Positions 27,329-35,289 of a stretch of DNA of 64,000 nucleotides are shown piece after piece. Within the stretch, counting starts at the first letter, position 1. Each line of letters begins with the position of its first letter. The notes under the pieces were generated by a model. That model saw only the letters and a list, made by a program, of their open reading frames with translations, was not told the DNA's origin and did no database searches. Location of the stretch: positions 18,045 through 82,044 of the forward strand of contig NZ_SEBS01000017.1 of assembly GCF_004211145.1 (NCBI RefSeq). The letters are read 5' to 3'. The position numbers and the translations under genes are program-made. The DNA comes from Flavobacterium sp. (GTDB lineage: Bacteria; Bacteroidota; Bacteroidia; Flavobacteriales; Flavobacteriaceae).

Positions 27329-28492
27329 ATGATACAGTTAGCAAACAGATTAAACACCGTCGAAGAATACTACTTCTCCCAAAAACTACGCGAGGTCCGC
27401 GAACTCATCGCCGCCGGAAATCCCGTAATCAACATGGGAATCGGTAGTCCCGATTTGCAACCGTCCGAAGCCGTGATTTCAGCGATAAAAGACGCGATGT
27501 CTGACGCCGGAGCGCACCAATATCAATCGTATCAAGGTTTGCCCGAGCTCAGGAAAGCGATCGCAAATTTCTACAAAACCCAATTCGATGTCGACGCCGA
27601 TTTCAATTCGGAGATTTTGCCGCTCATGGGTTCGAAAGAAGGCATCATGCACATTTCGCTCGCATTTTTGAACGAAGGCGATGAGGTTTTAATCCCGAAC
27701 CCGGGTTATCCGACGTATTCTTCGGTGACGAATCTCGTCGGTGCAATCCCGAAATATTACGACTTGACCGAGAATCTGGATTGGCAGCCCGATTTCGATG
27801 CTTTGGAAAATCAAGATTTGAGCAAAGTTAAAATCATGTGGGTGAATTATCCGCACATGCCGACGGGCGCGCGAGGTTCCTTGGAATTGTTTGAAAAACT
27901 GATCGCTTTCGCGAAAAAGCATTCAATCCTGATCGTAAACGACAATCCGTATAGTTTTGTGTTGAACGATGCTCCGATGTCGATTTTCCAGGTTAAAGGC
28001 GCGAAAGACGTTGCACTCGAATTGAATTCGCTTTCGAAAACGTTTAACTTATCAGGCTGGCGCGTCGGGTTCGTCATCGGGAACAAATCGTTGGTCGACG
28101 CGGTTCTCAAAGTGAAAAGCAACATGGATTCGGGTATGTTTTACGGCATTCAGAAAGGCGCGATCGCTGCACTTGAATCGGGAAAGGAATGGTTCGAGAA
28201 GCAAAACGAAATTTATAAACGCCGACGCGATTTGGTTTTCAAATTTGCGGATTCGTTGGAATGTTCGTACGATACGAATTCAGCGGGAATGTTCGTTTGG
28301 GCGAAATTGCCATCGCACATTACAAACGCTGAAGCTTTCGTGGATAAATTGCTGTATGAAAAGCACGTGTTCATTACGCCGGGATCGATTTTCGGGAGCA
28401 ACGGAGACGGCTATATCCGATTTTCGCTGTGCTTGTCTGAGGAAAAAATAGAGGAAGTACTAATTAGATTTGAACAGAAATTAGAGATTTAG
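27329..28492 (+). CDS. pyridoxal-phosphate aminotransferase, class I/II, aromatic operon
   Basis: Fold-type I aminotransferase, 387 aa; PLP lysine is K237 in SLSKTFNLSGWRVGF, with NPGYPTYSSV and VNYPHMPTGA cofactor motifs. The usual NPTG is replaced by PHMPTG. Between pheA and the DAHP synthase gene, it most likely transaminates phenylpyruvate and hydroxyphenylpyruvate to Phe and Tyr, or prephenate to arogenate; which one cannot be read from sequence. Spaced about 200 bp from both neighbours by repeat-filled gaps. Confidence 0.9.
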   Translation: MIQLANRLNTVEEYYFSQKLREVRELIAAGNPVINMGIGSPDLQPSEAVISAIKDAMSDAGAHQYQSYQGLPELRKAIANFYKTQFDVDADFNSEILPLMGSKEGIMHISLAFLNEGDEVLIPNPGYPTYSSVTNLVGAIPKYYDLTENLDWQPDFDALENQDLSKVKIMWVNYPHMPTGARGSLELFEKLIAFAKKHSILIVNDNPYSFVLNDAPMSIFQVKGAKDVALELNSLSKTFNLSGWRVGFVIGNKSLVDAVLKVKSNMDSGMFYGIQKGAIAALESGKEWFEKQNEIYKRRRDLVFKFADSLECSYDTNSAGMFVWAKLPSHITNAEAFVDKLLYEKHVFITPGSIFGSNGDGYIRFSLCLSEEKIEEVLIRFEQKLEI

Positions 28493-28509
28493 CCGCGGAC
28501 TTAAATTTA

Positions 28510-28610
28510 GCCACGGATACACGGATTTTCACGGATAACGAAGACTGAAAGTTTTTTCTGAAAATCACTTTAACGCAAACCAAATCCGTGAAAATCCGTG
28601 TATCCGTGGC
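28510..28610. repeat. inverted-repeat element with 27-bp perfect arms, copy 2
   Basis: Arms 28510-28536 and 28584-28610, identical in sequence to those at 17342-17476, with a 47-bp unrelated centre. It occupies the gap between the aminotransferase and aroG-aroQ. Confidence 0.85.
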
Positions 28611-28644
28611 AAAAATACACCACGCAAGAAAAAATAAAAAACTT

Positions 28645-28680
28645 AGAGCCTTCGTGACTTCGCGTCTTCGTGGCAAAAAA
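28645..28680. repeat. CTTCGTGCCTTCGTGGC dispersed repeat, variant
   Basis: GAGCCTTCGTGACTTCGCGT followed by CTTCGTGGCAAAAAAA; variant of the repeat at 27222. Confidence 0.5.
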
Positions 28681-28706
28681 ATCAAAACTAAAAACAAAAA
28701 GACAAA

Positions 28707-29789
28707 ATGGAAAACGATAAATCACTCCGCAACTGGCTCGATGCCTTAAACTTAACTCATCCACTCGTAATCGCCGGCCCGTGCTCCGCCGAAACTGAAG
28801 ACCAAGTCATGCAAATCGCGCGTGAATTGAAAGAATCCGATGTTTCTTTTTTCCGCGCCGGAATCTGGAAGCCAAGAACACGTCCCGGAGGATTCGAAGG
28901 CGTCGGTGCGATCGGACTCAAATGGCTCCAAAAAGCAAAAGCAGAAACAGGTTTGCCGATGGCCGTAGAAGTCGCGAATGCAACCCACGTGAAATTGGCG
29001 CTTGAACACGACATCGATGTACTTTGGATCGGAGCGCGCACGACCGTAAATCCGTTCGCCGTCCAGGAAATCGCAGACGCCTTGCAGGGAACCGACAAAA
29101 TCGTGCTCGTCAAAAATCCCGTAAACCCGGATTTGGCGCTGTGGATCGGAGGGATCGAACGTTTGTACAACGCCGGAATCCGCAATCTAGGCGCGATCCA
29201 CAGAGGATTTTCAACGTACGAAAAAACGAAATACCGCAATATTCCCGAATGGCAACTGCCGATCGAACTGCAAAGTAAATTCCCTGATTTGCCGTTGATA
29301 AACGATCCGTCACACATCACGGGAAGACGCGACATGATCAAGGAAGTCGCCCAACAGGCGCTCGATTTAAACTTCGACGGATTGATCATCGAAACGCACA
29401 TCGACCCTGAAAACGCTTGGAGCGACGCCGCCCAACAAGTAACGCCGACAGTCCTGAAAAAGATTTTCGAAGATCTGCGCATGCGGAAAATGACGATCGA
29501 TGAGGACGATTTCAATTCAAAAATGAACAATCTCCGTGCAAGCATCGACATCGCCGACACGAAAATCCTCGAAATCCTGGGCAATCGAATGAAGGTCGCC
29601 GAACAAATCGGACAACTCAAGAAAGAAAAGAACGTCGCGATTTTACAAAACAAACGCTGGAACGAAATCCTCGACAAGATGATTGCCGAAGGCGGCAGCA
29701 AAGGCCTTACCGAAGACTTCGTATTGAAGATTTTCAAGGCGATCCACCAGGAAAGTATTACGCATCAGGAGAAGGTGATGAATGGATAA
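28707..29789 (+). CDS. bifunctional DAHP synthase / chorismate mutase
   Basis: 360-aa fusion. Residues 1-265: type I-beta DAHP synthase (VIAGPCSAE, RAGIWKPRTRPGGFEG, IGARTT, KNPVNPDL, NDPSHITGRRD), first step of the shikimate pathway. Residues about 270-360: AroQ-type chorismate mutase helix bundle (NLRASIDIADTKILEILGNR, KVAEQIGQLKKEKN). The fusion links entry of the pathway to its Phe/Tyr branch point and is common in Bacteroidota. Third structural gene behind the aromatic attenuator. In related flavobacteria I would expect a prephenate dehydrogenase gene just before it; none is here. Confidence 0.95.
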   Translation: MENDKSLRNWLDALNLTHPLVIAGPCSAETEDQVMQIARELKESDVSFFRAGIWKPRTRPGGFEGVGAIGLKWLQKAKAETGLPMAVEVANATHVKLALEHDIDVLWIGARTTVNPFAVQEIADALQGTDKIVLVKNPVNPDLALWIGGIERLYNAGIRNLGAIHRGFSTYEKTKYRNIPEWQLPIELQSKFPDLPLINDPSHITGRRDMIKEVAQQALDLNFDGLIIETHIDPENAWSDAAQQVTPTVLKKIFEDLRMRKMTIDEDDFNSKMNNLRASIDIADTKILEILGNRMKVAEQIGQLKKEKNVAILQNKRWNEILDKMIAEGGSKGLTEDFVLKIFKAIHQESITHQEKVMNG

Positions 29790-29920
29790 TTAGAAAATTA
29801 GAAAATTAGCGGATTAGCGAATTAGGCGATTCGACGCGACGACTTTTAGGAAATTTGGCCTTGCGAGAAAGTTTTTTAAAGTTTCGGGACATTCGCTAAT
29901 CCGCTAATTTTCTAATTCGC

Positions 29921-29928
29921 TAATTTTG
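29921..29928 (+). promoter_or_regulatory. promoter -7 element directly before rsgA
   Basis: TAATTTTG, exact match, ending only 4 bases before the rsgA ATG, which implies a leaderless or nearly leaderless transcript. A chain of GCTAAT/TTAGC repeats fills 29790-29920. Confidence 0.5.
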
Positions 29929-29932
29929 CGGC

Positions 29933-30907
29933 ATGACAGGAATCGTTTACAAATCAACGGGAAGCTGGTACACGATCAAAACGGAATCGGGTGATTTTCT
30001 CGATTGTCGTATCAAAGGCAAGCTTCGTATTTCGGGAATCCGAAGCACGAATCCCGTGGCCGTGGGCGATGTCGTCGAATACGAACTCGACAAAAGTACC
30101 GACGAACACCGTGGCGTGATTACGAACATCAACGATCGCGACAATTATATCGTGCGCAAATCGGTAAACCTGTCCAAACAGATCCACATCATCGCGGCCA
30201 ACGTCGACCAGGTTTTTTTGATCGTGACGATAAACAACCCGACGACCACGACGAGCTTCATAGACCGCTTCCTCGTTACCGCCGAAGCGTATGACATAAA
30301 AGCCGTTCTCGTATTCAACAAAATCGACACGTTCGACGATGCGATGCTCGACGAGCAATTGTATCTGCAACACATTTATACTCAAATTGGGTACGAATGC
30401 CTGCGGGTTTCGGCGACCCAAAACAAAGGAATCGACAAGTTGCGCGAGAAAATGACGGGAAAGACGAGCATGTTCTCAGGACATTCGGGAGTCGGGAAAT
30501 CGACATTGGTAAATGCGATAGAACCGACACTCGACTTGAAAACCAAGGCAATTTCACTGCAACACCAACAAGGTCAGCATACCACGACGTTCGCCGAAAT
30601 GTTCGATTTGTCGTTCGACGCCCGAATCATCGACACTCCGGGAATCCGCGGCTTTGGAATCATCGACATGGAAAAGGAAGAAATCGGCGATTATTTTCCC
30701 GAATTCTTCGCACTCAAACAAGACTGCAAATTCAACAATTGCCTGCACAAGGACGAGCCGAATTGCGCCGTGAAAGAAGCGCTCGAAAAAGACGAGATTT
30801 CGTGGTCACGATACAAAAGCTATATCCAAATCCTTGAAGGCGAGGATGAAAACTATCGCTCGAACGACTTCGAGGACGAGCGCGCCAAAAATGAACACGA
30901 GCAATGA
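29933..30907 (+). CDS. rsgA: ribosome small subunit biogenesis GTPase RsgA
   Basis: Circularly permuted GTPase that checks 30S maturation. 324 aa: N-terminal OB-fold (MTGIVYKSTGSWYTIKT), then G4 FNKID, G1 GHSGVGKSTLVN and G3 DTPGIRGFG in permuted order, and a C-terminal zinc motif with Cys/His ligands in DCKFNNCLHKDEPNCAV. Shares a 4-base ATGA overlap with dtd. Confidence 0.97.
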   Translation: MTGIVYKSTGSWYTIKTESGDFLDCRIKGKLRISGIRSTNPVAVGDVVEYELDKSTDEHRGVITNINDRDNYIVRKSVNLSKQIHIIAANVDQVFLIVTINNPTTTTSFIDRFLVTAEAYDIKAVLVFNKIDTFDDAMLDEQLYLQHIYTQIGYECLRVSATQNKGIDKLREKMTGKTSMFSGHSGVGKSTLVNAIEPTLDLKTKAISLQHQQGQHTTTFAEMFDLSFDARIIDTPGIRGFGIIDMEKEEIGDYFPEFFALKQDCKFNNCLHKDEPNCAVKEALEKDEISWSRYKSYIQILEGEDENYRSNDFEDERAKNEHEQ

Positions 30908-31356
30908 GAGTCGTCGTTCAACGCGTTTCTGAAGCCTCGGTGACCGTCGAAGGCGAAAAAATAGCAGCCATTGAGAAAGGCCTTTTGGTTCTCGTCGGGA
31001 TTGAAGATTCAGACGCGAGCGAAGACATCGACTGGTTGTCGGCCAAGATCGCAAACCTGAGGATTTTTGGAGACGAGAACGGCGTGATGAATTTGTCGGT
31101 CAAGGAAATCGCAGGCGACATCATCGTCGTAAGCCAGTTCACGCTTCACGCACTTACCAAAAAAGGCAATCGTCCGTCGTACATCAAGGCATCCAAACCT
31201 GAAATCGCGATTCCGTTGTATGAACGATTCGTAGCCGAACTCGAGTTCGAAACGGGCCGAAAAGTCCAAACCGGCCGATTTGGCGCCGACATGAAAGTCG
31301 CACTTTTAAACGACGGTCCCGTCACGATCACAATCGATTCAAAAAACCGCGAATAG
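30904..31356 (+). CDS. dtd: D-aminoacyl-tRNA deacylase
   Basis: Hydrolyses D-amino acids, and Gly mischarged on tRNA-Ala, from tRNA. 150 aa, full length. The active-site SQFTLHA motif and the Gly-cisPro motif GPVTI are intact. Its ATG overlaps the rsgA stop. In relatives I would expect the MazG-like gene to follow directly; here three DUF3857 genes lie in between. Confidence 0.96.
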   Translation: MRVVVQRVSEASVTVEGEKIAAIEKGLLVLVGIEDSDASEDIDWLSAKIANLRIFGDENGVMNLSVKEIAGDIIVVSQFTLHALTKKGNRPSYIKASKPEIAIPLYERFVAELEFETGRKVQTGRFGADMKVALLNDGPVTITIDSKNRE

Positions 31357-31359
31357 TAC

Positions 31360-31389
31360 TTGCTCAATTCAGAAATTGGATTACTTTTG
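31360..31389 (+). promoter_or_regulatory. promoter of the DUF3857 gene cluster
   Basis: TTG (31360-31362), 19 bp, TACTTTTG (31382-31389): full consensus spacing, 88 bp before the first DUF3857 start. It makes the three genes a unit separate from rsgA-dtd. Confidence 0.7.
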
Positions 31390-31476
31390 AAACACCACAA
31401 AAGTTAAAGATTTCCAAATTTCCACTCGAATCCTCCATTGTTCACAAACAACTGGAGTAATACATTATTGTGTAAG

Positions 31477-33354
31477 ATGAAAATGAAAATGGTCTTTTGC
31501 CTTTTGTTGCTGTCGGCGGCATTGCAGGCGCAAAAATTGGAATATGCCGTGTTGGCGATTCCTGAGAATTTAAAGGAAAACGCAAATGCGGTGGTTCGTC
31601 ATAAGAAGGTCGATGTCTTCGTCACGTCGAGGAAGTCGATAACGGTCAAGACGACCAGTGCCATTACCGTCTTAAATGAATCGGGTCTTTCGCGAATAGG
31701 CGCGATTGAAACCAGGGATGTGAAATCGATCGGAGCCACGCTGTACGACGCGCTTGGTTTCGAGATCAAGAAATTCAAACGCAAGGATTTTCATGAGGTG
31801 GCTGCCGATGACGGAGCGATGATATCAGATAACAAAAGGACGTTTCTCGACTTTACGCCTGTCAGCTATCCGTTTACGATCGTCTATGAAAGCGAGATTT
31901 CAGATTCCAATACAGCTTTTATTCCATTGTGGTTTCCATTGAATCGTACGAACATGGGCATCGAGCGCAGTGAACTCAACATTACGTGCGCGCCCGAGTT
32001 GGGCCTCAGGTACAAAGAGGTGAATTTCGAGGGCTATGGTATCGCAAAAAAAGATATTCCGAACGGCATGAGTTACTCGGCCACGAACTTGTCAGCATTT
32101 CGCGACGAGGCATATTCTCCTTCTGCTTCACGATTCTTGCCGCATGTCTTGTTCGGGCTCGATTCGTTTAATCTTGAAGGTCTTGACGGAAGTGCCACGA
32201 CATGGAAAGATTTCGGCAGTTGGGAATACTATAATCTTATCTCAGGTACCGATGAACTTGCCGACGAGACCAAAGCGAAAATTATAGCGCTGGTCGGACA
32301 GGAAACCGATCCCATAAAAAAGGCGAGGATTGTTTACAAATACGTACAGGATAAGACGCGATACGTCGGAATACAACTAGGAATAGGCGGTTTCAGACCG
32401 ATGAAGGCGAAAGATGTCGAACGACTTGGATACGGCGATTGCAAAGCCCTGACGAATTATACACGGAGTTTGTTGAATGTCGTAGGCGTGCCATCATATT
32501 ATGCGGAGCTTTACGGCGATCGCAATAAAATGGACCTGAATCCGGATTTTGCAAGCGTTCAAGGAAATCATGTCATCCTCGCGATCCCAATCGCCAACGA
32601 TTATGTTTGGCTGGAATGTACAAGCCAAAAAGCGCCTTTCGGATACTTGGGTAATTTCACTGACGACCGGATGGCATTACTCCTCAAGCCGAACGGCGGT
32701 GAACTCGTGCGGACCAGCGTCTACAAAGACAACACGCAAATGTCGAAAGGAACTTATGTGCTTGACGAAAACGGAACGATCAAAGGGAAAGTCGAAATAA
32801 AATCCAAAGGCATCCAATTCGATAATCGCATGCATTTGTCATCAGAATCGGCTGACGAGCGCAAGAAATTCTACAAGGATTATTTTGGCATCAACAATCT
32901 CGTGCTTGAAAAAATTGACGTTTCCTCGAACTCTGAAAATGTCGAGTTCCTTGAAAACATAAGCCTCAACGCTGAGCGTTACGGAGAGCTTCGCGGCAAC
33001 AGGCTGTTCTTTCCCATCAATGCGTTTAATAAAGTGCTTACCGTGCCGCAACGTTATCGGGCGCGAAAGAATCCGTTCGAGATACAACGGCCGTACACTG
33101 ATTTTGACGAGGTGACGGTCGCTATTCCGCAAGGTTTCTCGATCGAGGCAAAACCTGAGAATATCGTGATTTCAGATAAGTTCGGCGATTATAAAATGGA
33201 ATATCTCGTGGTCGATGCCCGACAAATCGTCTACAAGCGATCGCTCACGGTCAAAGATGGTTATTACAAGAGCGAGGAGTACGAGAATTTCAGGAAATTC
33301 ATGGAGCAGGTCGCAAAGGCCGACAATTCAAAAATAGTATTGGTTAAAAACTAA
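31477..33354 (+). CDS. DUF3857/transglutaminase-like protein 1
   Basis: Secreted or periplasmic protein of about 625 aa with signal peptide (MKMKMVFCLLLLSAALQAQ); start at 31477, with further ATGs at 31483 and 31489 possible. An N-terminal DUF3857 beta domain is followed by a transglutaminase-like domain from about residue 270. The expected nucleophile is Cys322 in GYGDCKALTNYT; His in GNHVILAI follows and the third position is Glu in WLECTS rather than the common Asp. So this copy keeps a plausible catalytic triad. First of three tandem relatives; substrate unknown, possibly cell-wall peptides or surface proteins. Confidence 0.88.
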   Translation: MKMKMVFCLLLLSAALQAQKLEYAVLAIPENLKENANAVVRHKKVDVFVTSRKSITVKTTSAITVLNESGLSRIGAIETRDVKSIGATLYDALGFEIKKFKRKDFHEVAADDGAMISDNKRTFLDFTPVSYPFTIVYESEISDSNTAFIPLWFPLNRTNMGIERSELNITCAPELGLRYKEVNFEGYGIAKKDIPNGMSYSATNLSAFRDEAYSPSASRFLPHVLFGLDSFNLEGLDGSATTWKDFGSWEYYNLISGTDELADETKAKIIALVGQETDPIKKARIVYKYVQDKTRYVGIQLGIGGFRPMKAKDVERLGYGDCKALTNYTRSLLNVVGVPSYYAELYGDRNKMDLNPDFASVQGNHVILAIPIANDYVWLECTSQKAPFGYLGNFTDDRMALLLKPNGGELVRTSVYKDNTQMSKGTYVLDENGTIKGKVEIKSKGIQFDNRMHLSSESADERKKFYKDYFGINNLVLEKIDVSSNSENVEFLENISLNAERYGELRGNRLFFPINAFNKVLTVPQRYRARKNPFEIQRPYTDFDEVTVAIPQGFSIEAKPENIVISDKFGDYKMEYLVVDARQIVYKRSLTVKDGYYKSEEYENFRKFMEQVAKADNSKIVLVKN

Positions 33355-33357
33355 ATC

Positions 33358-35286
33358 ATGAGAAAAATCATCTACTTTATTTTACTGCTGACTTTTTCGG
33401 CGAATGCACAATACAAGCTCGGCAAAGTGACCGTCGATGAATTGAAGGAAAAAGTCTGTCCGACCGATACGTCGGCAGCCGCAGCCATTTTGTTCAAGAA
33501 AGCCGATATCTCGTGGACGATCAATCCTGACGGCTACTGGAACGTGGTAACCGAAACCAAAGTGAAGATCAAGATCTACAAGAAAGAAGGCTACAAATAC
33601 GCCAATCACGAAGAAAGTTATTACACGGGAACAAATAGTGACCGAATCGATTTCGACGATGCGGCGACCTATAATCTCGTCGACGGAAAGGTTGAAAAGA
33701 CGAAACTCAAGAGCGAAGGGGAATTTACCGAGAAAACCGCCGAGAGCTGGAAGACGAAGAAAATCTCGCTTCCAAATGTCAAGGAAGGTTCCATCATCGA
33801 ATATTCCGTCAGATATACGACATACAGGCTTACTACGTTCGGCGATTTTTACTTCCAATACGACGTACCCGTAAATTATATCGAATACAGGGTCGCGACG
33901 CCTGAAGATTATGAATACAACAGGTTTCTTGGCGGATACCTGCAACCTGAGCAAAAAGACGAAAAGCTTTTGGATGTCGCCGGTCGCTTCAACCAATTCC
34001 GGACAACATTCTCGATGTCGAATGTCAAGGCGATGAAAGATGAGGATTATGTGAACAATATCGATAACTATCGCTCGCACGTTACGTACGAACTGTCGTC
34101 CAAGAAGAATAAGGGCTTCGTCGAAAAGCTCGCGACTGACTGGGCTTCGGTGAGTAAAAATATATATGAGGACGAGGATTTCGGGCCGCAGTTGCGCAAA
34201 GACAGCTATTTCGAAGAAGACCTGAAAGTAATTCTGGACGGTGCGAAAACACCCGATGAAAAAATGAACGTCATTTTCAAATTCGTGCAATCGCGCATGG
34301 TTTGGAATGAAAGAAACAGTTATTACTGTCGGGATGGCGTCAAAACCGCATACAAGAACAAAACCGGAAATGTCGCTGAGATCAACCTGATGCTTACCGC
34401 GATGTTGCGCTACGGCGGCCTGACGGCAAATCCGGTCATCTTGAGTACGCGCGCAAACGGTATCGCGCTTTTCCCGAGCCGGACCGCTTTCAATTATGTG
34501 ATCGCAGCCGTGGAAACGCCGCAAGGCCAAATACTTCTCGATGCGACTAGCAAAAATTCATTGCCGAATGTACTGCCTTTCCGCGTTTTGAACTGGAACG
34601 GACGGATTATCCGCAAGGACGGAACATCGGCCGAGGTAAATTTAATGCCCGACAAAAATTCGAAAGAAGTCGTGAACCTGTTGGCGACGATAGACTCGAA
34701 AGGCTCCGTTTCCGGGCAAATGCGCGATATTTACAGCGATTACAACGCCTATAGCTTCCGTGAAAATTATTCGGGAGTCGCCAAGGAAAGCTATCTGGAG
34801 AAATTGGAGAAACGATATAATGGAATTTCGGTGAACGATTATTCGGTCCAAAACGACCGCGAACTCGAAAAACCGGTTATGGAAGCCTACACGTTCACGC
34901 ATGATAACGTCGTCGAGGTCATCGGAGACAGGATTTATTTTTCGCCCATGCTTTTCCTGGCGCGTGAAAATAATCCGTTCAAGCAGGAAGTCAGGGAATA
35001 TCCGGTCGATTTCGGGTTTCCTTACCAGGATCGTTACTCGATTACGATCAATCTTCCCGATGGGTACGTGGTCGAATCGACGCCTTCGCCGGGATTGATT
35101 TCGACCGATTCAAATATCGGATCCTTCAAATATAACATCGCAAGTAATGGAAAGCAGATTCAGCTCTCTATCGTGCACGATATGAATTTCGCGGTCGTTT
35201 CGCAACAACATTACGAAACCCTAAAGATGTTCTACAGGGAAATGATCGCCAAGCAAAACGAGAAAATCGTCCTGCGCAAATCCTGA
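33358..35286 (+). CDS. DUF3857/transglutaminase-like protein 2, active site degenerate
   Basis: 642-aa exported relative (MRKIIYFILLLTFSANAQ) starting 3 bp after the previous stop. Domain order is the same, but the residue equivalent to the catalytic Cys is Ala340 (TGNVAEINLML) and the usual FDH histidine reads FNYVI; the Asp in LLDATS remains. It therefore looks like a non-enzymatic transglutaminase fold. Closely related to the next gene over its full length (DTSAAAAILFKKADI against DTSAVAAYLFKRTKV). Confidence 0.88.
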   Translation: MRKIIYFILLLTFSANAQYKLGKVTVDELKEKVCPTDTSAAAAILFKKADISWTINPDGYWNVVTETKVKIKIYKKEGYKYANHEESYYTGTNSDRIDFDDAATYNLVDGKVEKTKLKSEGEFTEKTAESWKTKKISLPNVKEGSIIEYSVRYTTYRLTTFGDFYFQYDVPVNYIEYRVATPEDYEYNRFLGGYLQPEQKDEKLLDVAGRFNQFRTTFSMSNVKAMKDEDYVNNIDNYRSHVTYELSSKKNKGFVEKLATDWASVSKNIYEDEDFGPQLRKDSYFEEDLKVILDGAKTPDEKMNVIFKFVQSRMVWNERNSYYCRDGVKTAYKNKTGNVAEINLMLTAMLRYGGLTANPVILSTRANGIALFPSRTAFNYVIAAVETPQGQILLDATSKNSLPNVLPFRVLNWNGRIIRKDGTSAEVNLMPDKNSKEVVNLLATIDSKGSVSGQMRDIYSDYNAYSFRENYSGVAKESYLEKLEKRYNGISVNDYSVQNDRELEKPVMEAYTFTHDNVVEVIGDRIYFSPMLFLARENNPFKQEVREYPVDFGFPYQDRYSITINLPDGYVVESTPSPGLISTDSNIGSFKYNIASNGKQIQLSIVHDMNFAVVSQQHYETLKMFYREMIAKQNEKIVLRKS

Positions 35287-35289
35287 CGT

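Noticed and set aside
33382..34530. 382-codon minus-strand ORF opposite DUF3857 gene 2
   Set aside because: Same reason: a shadow frame with a nonsense product.
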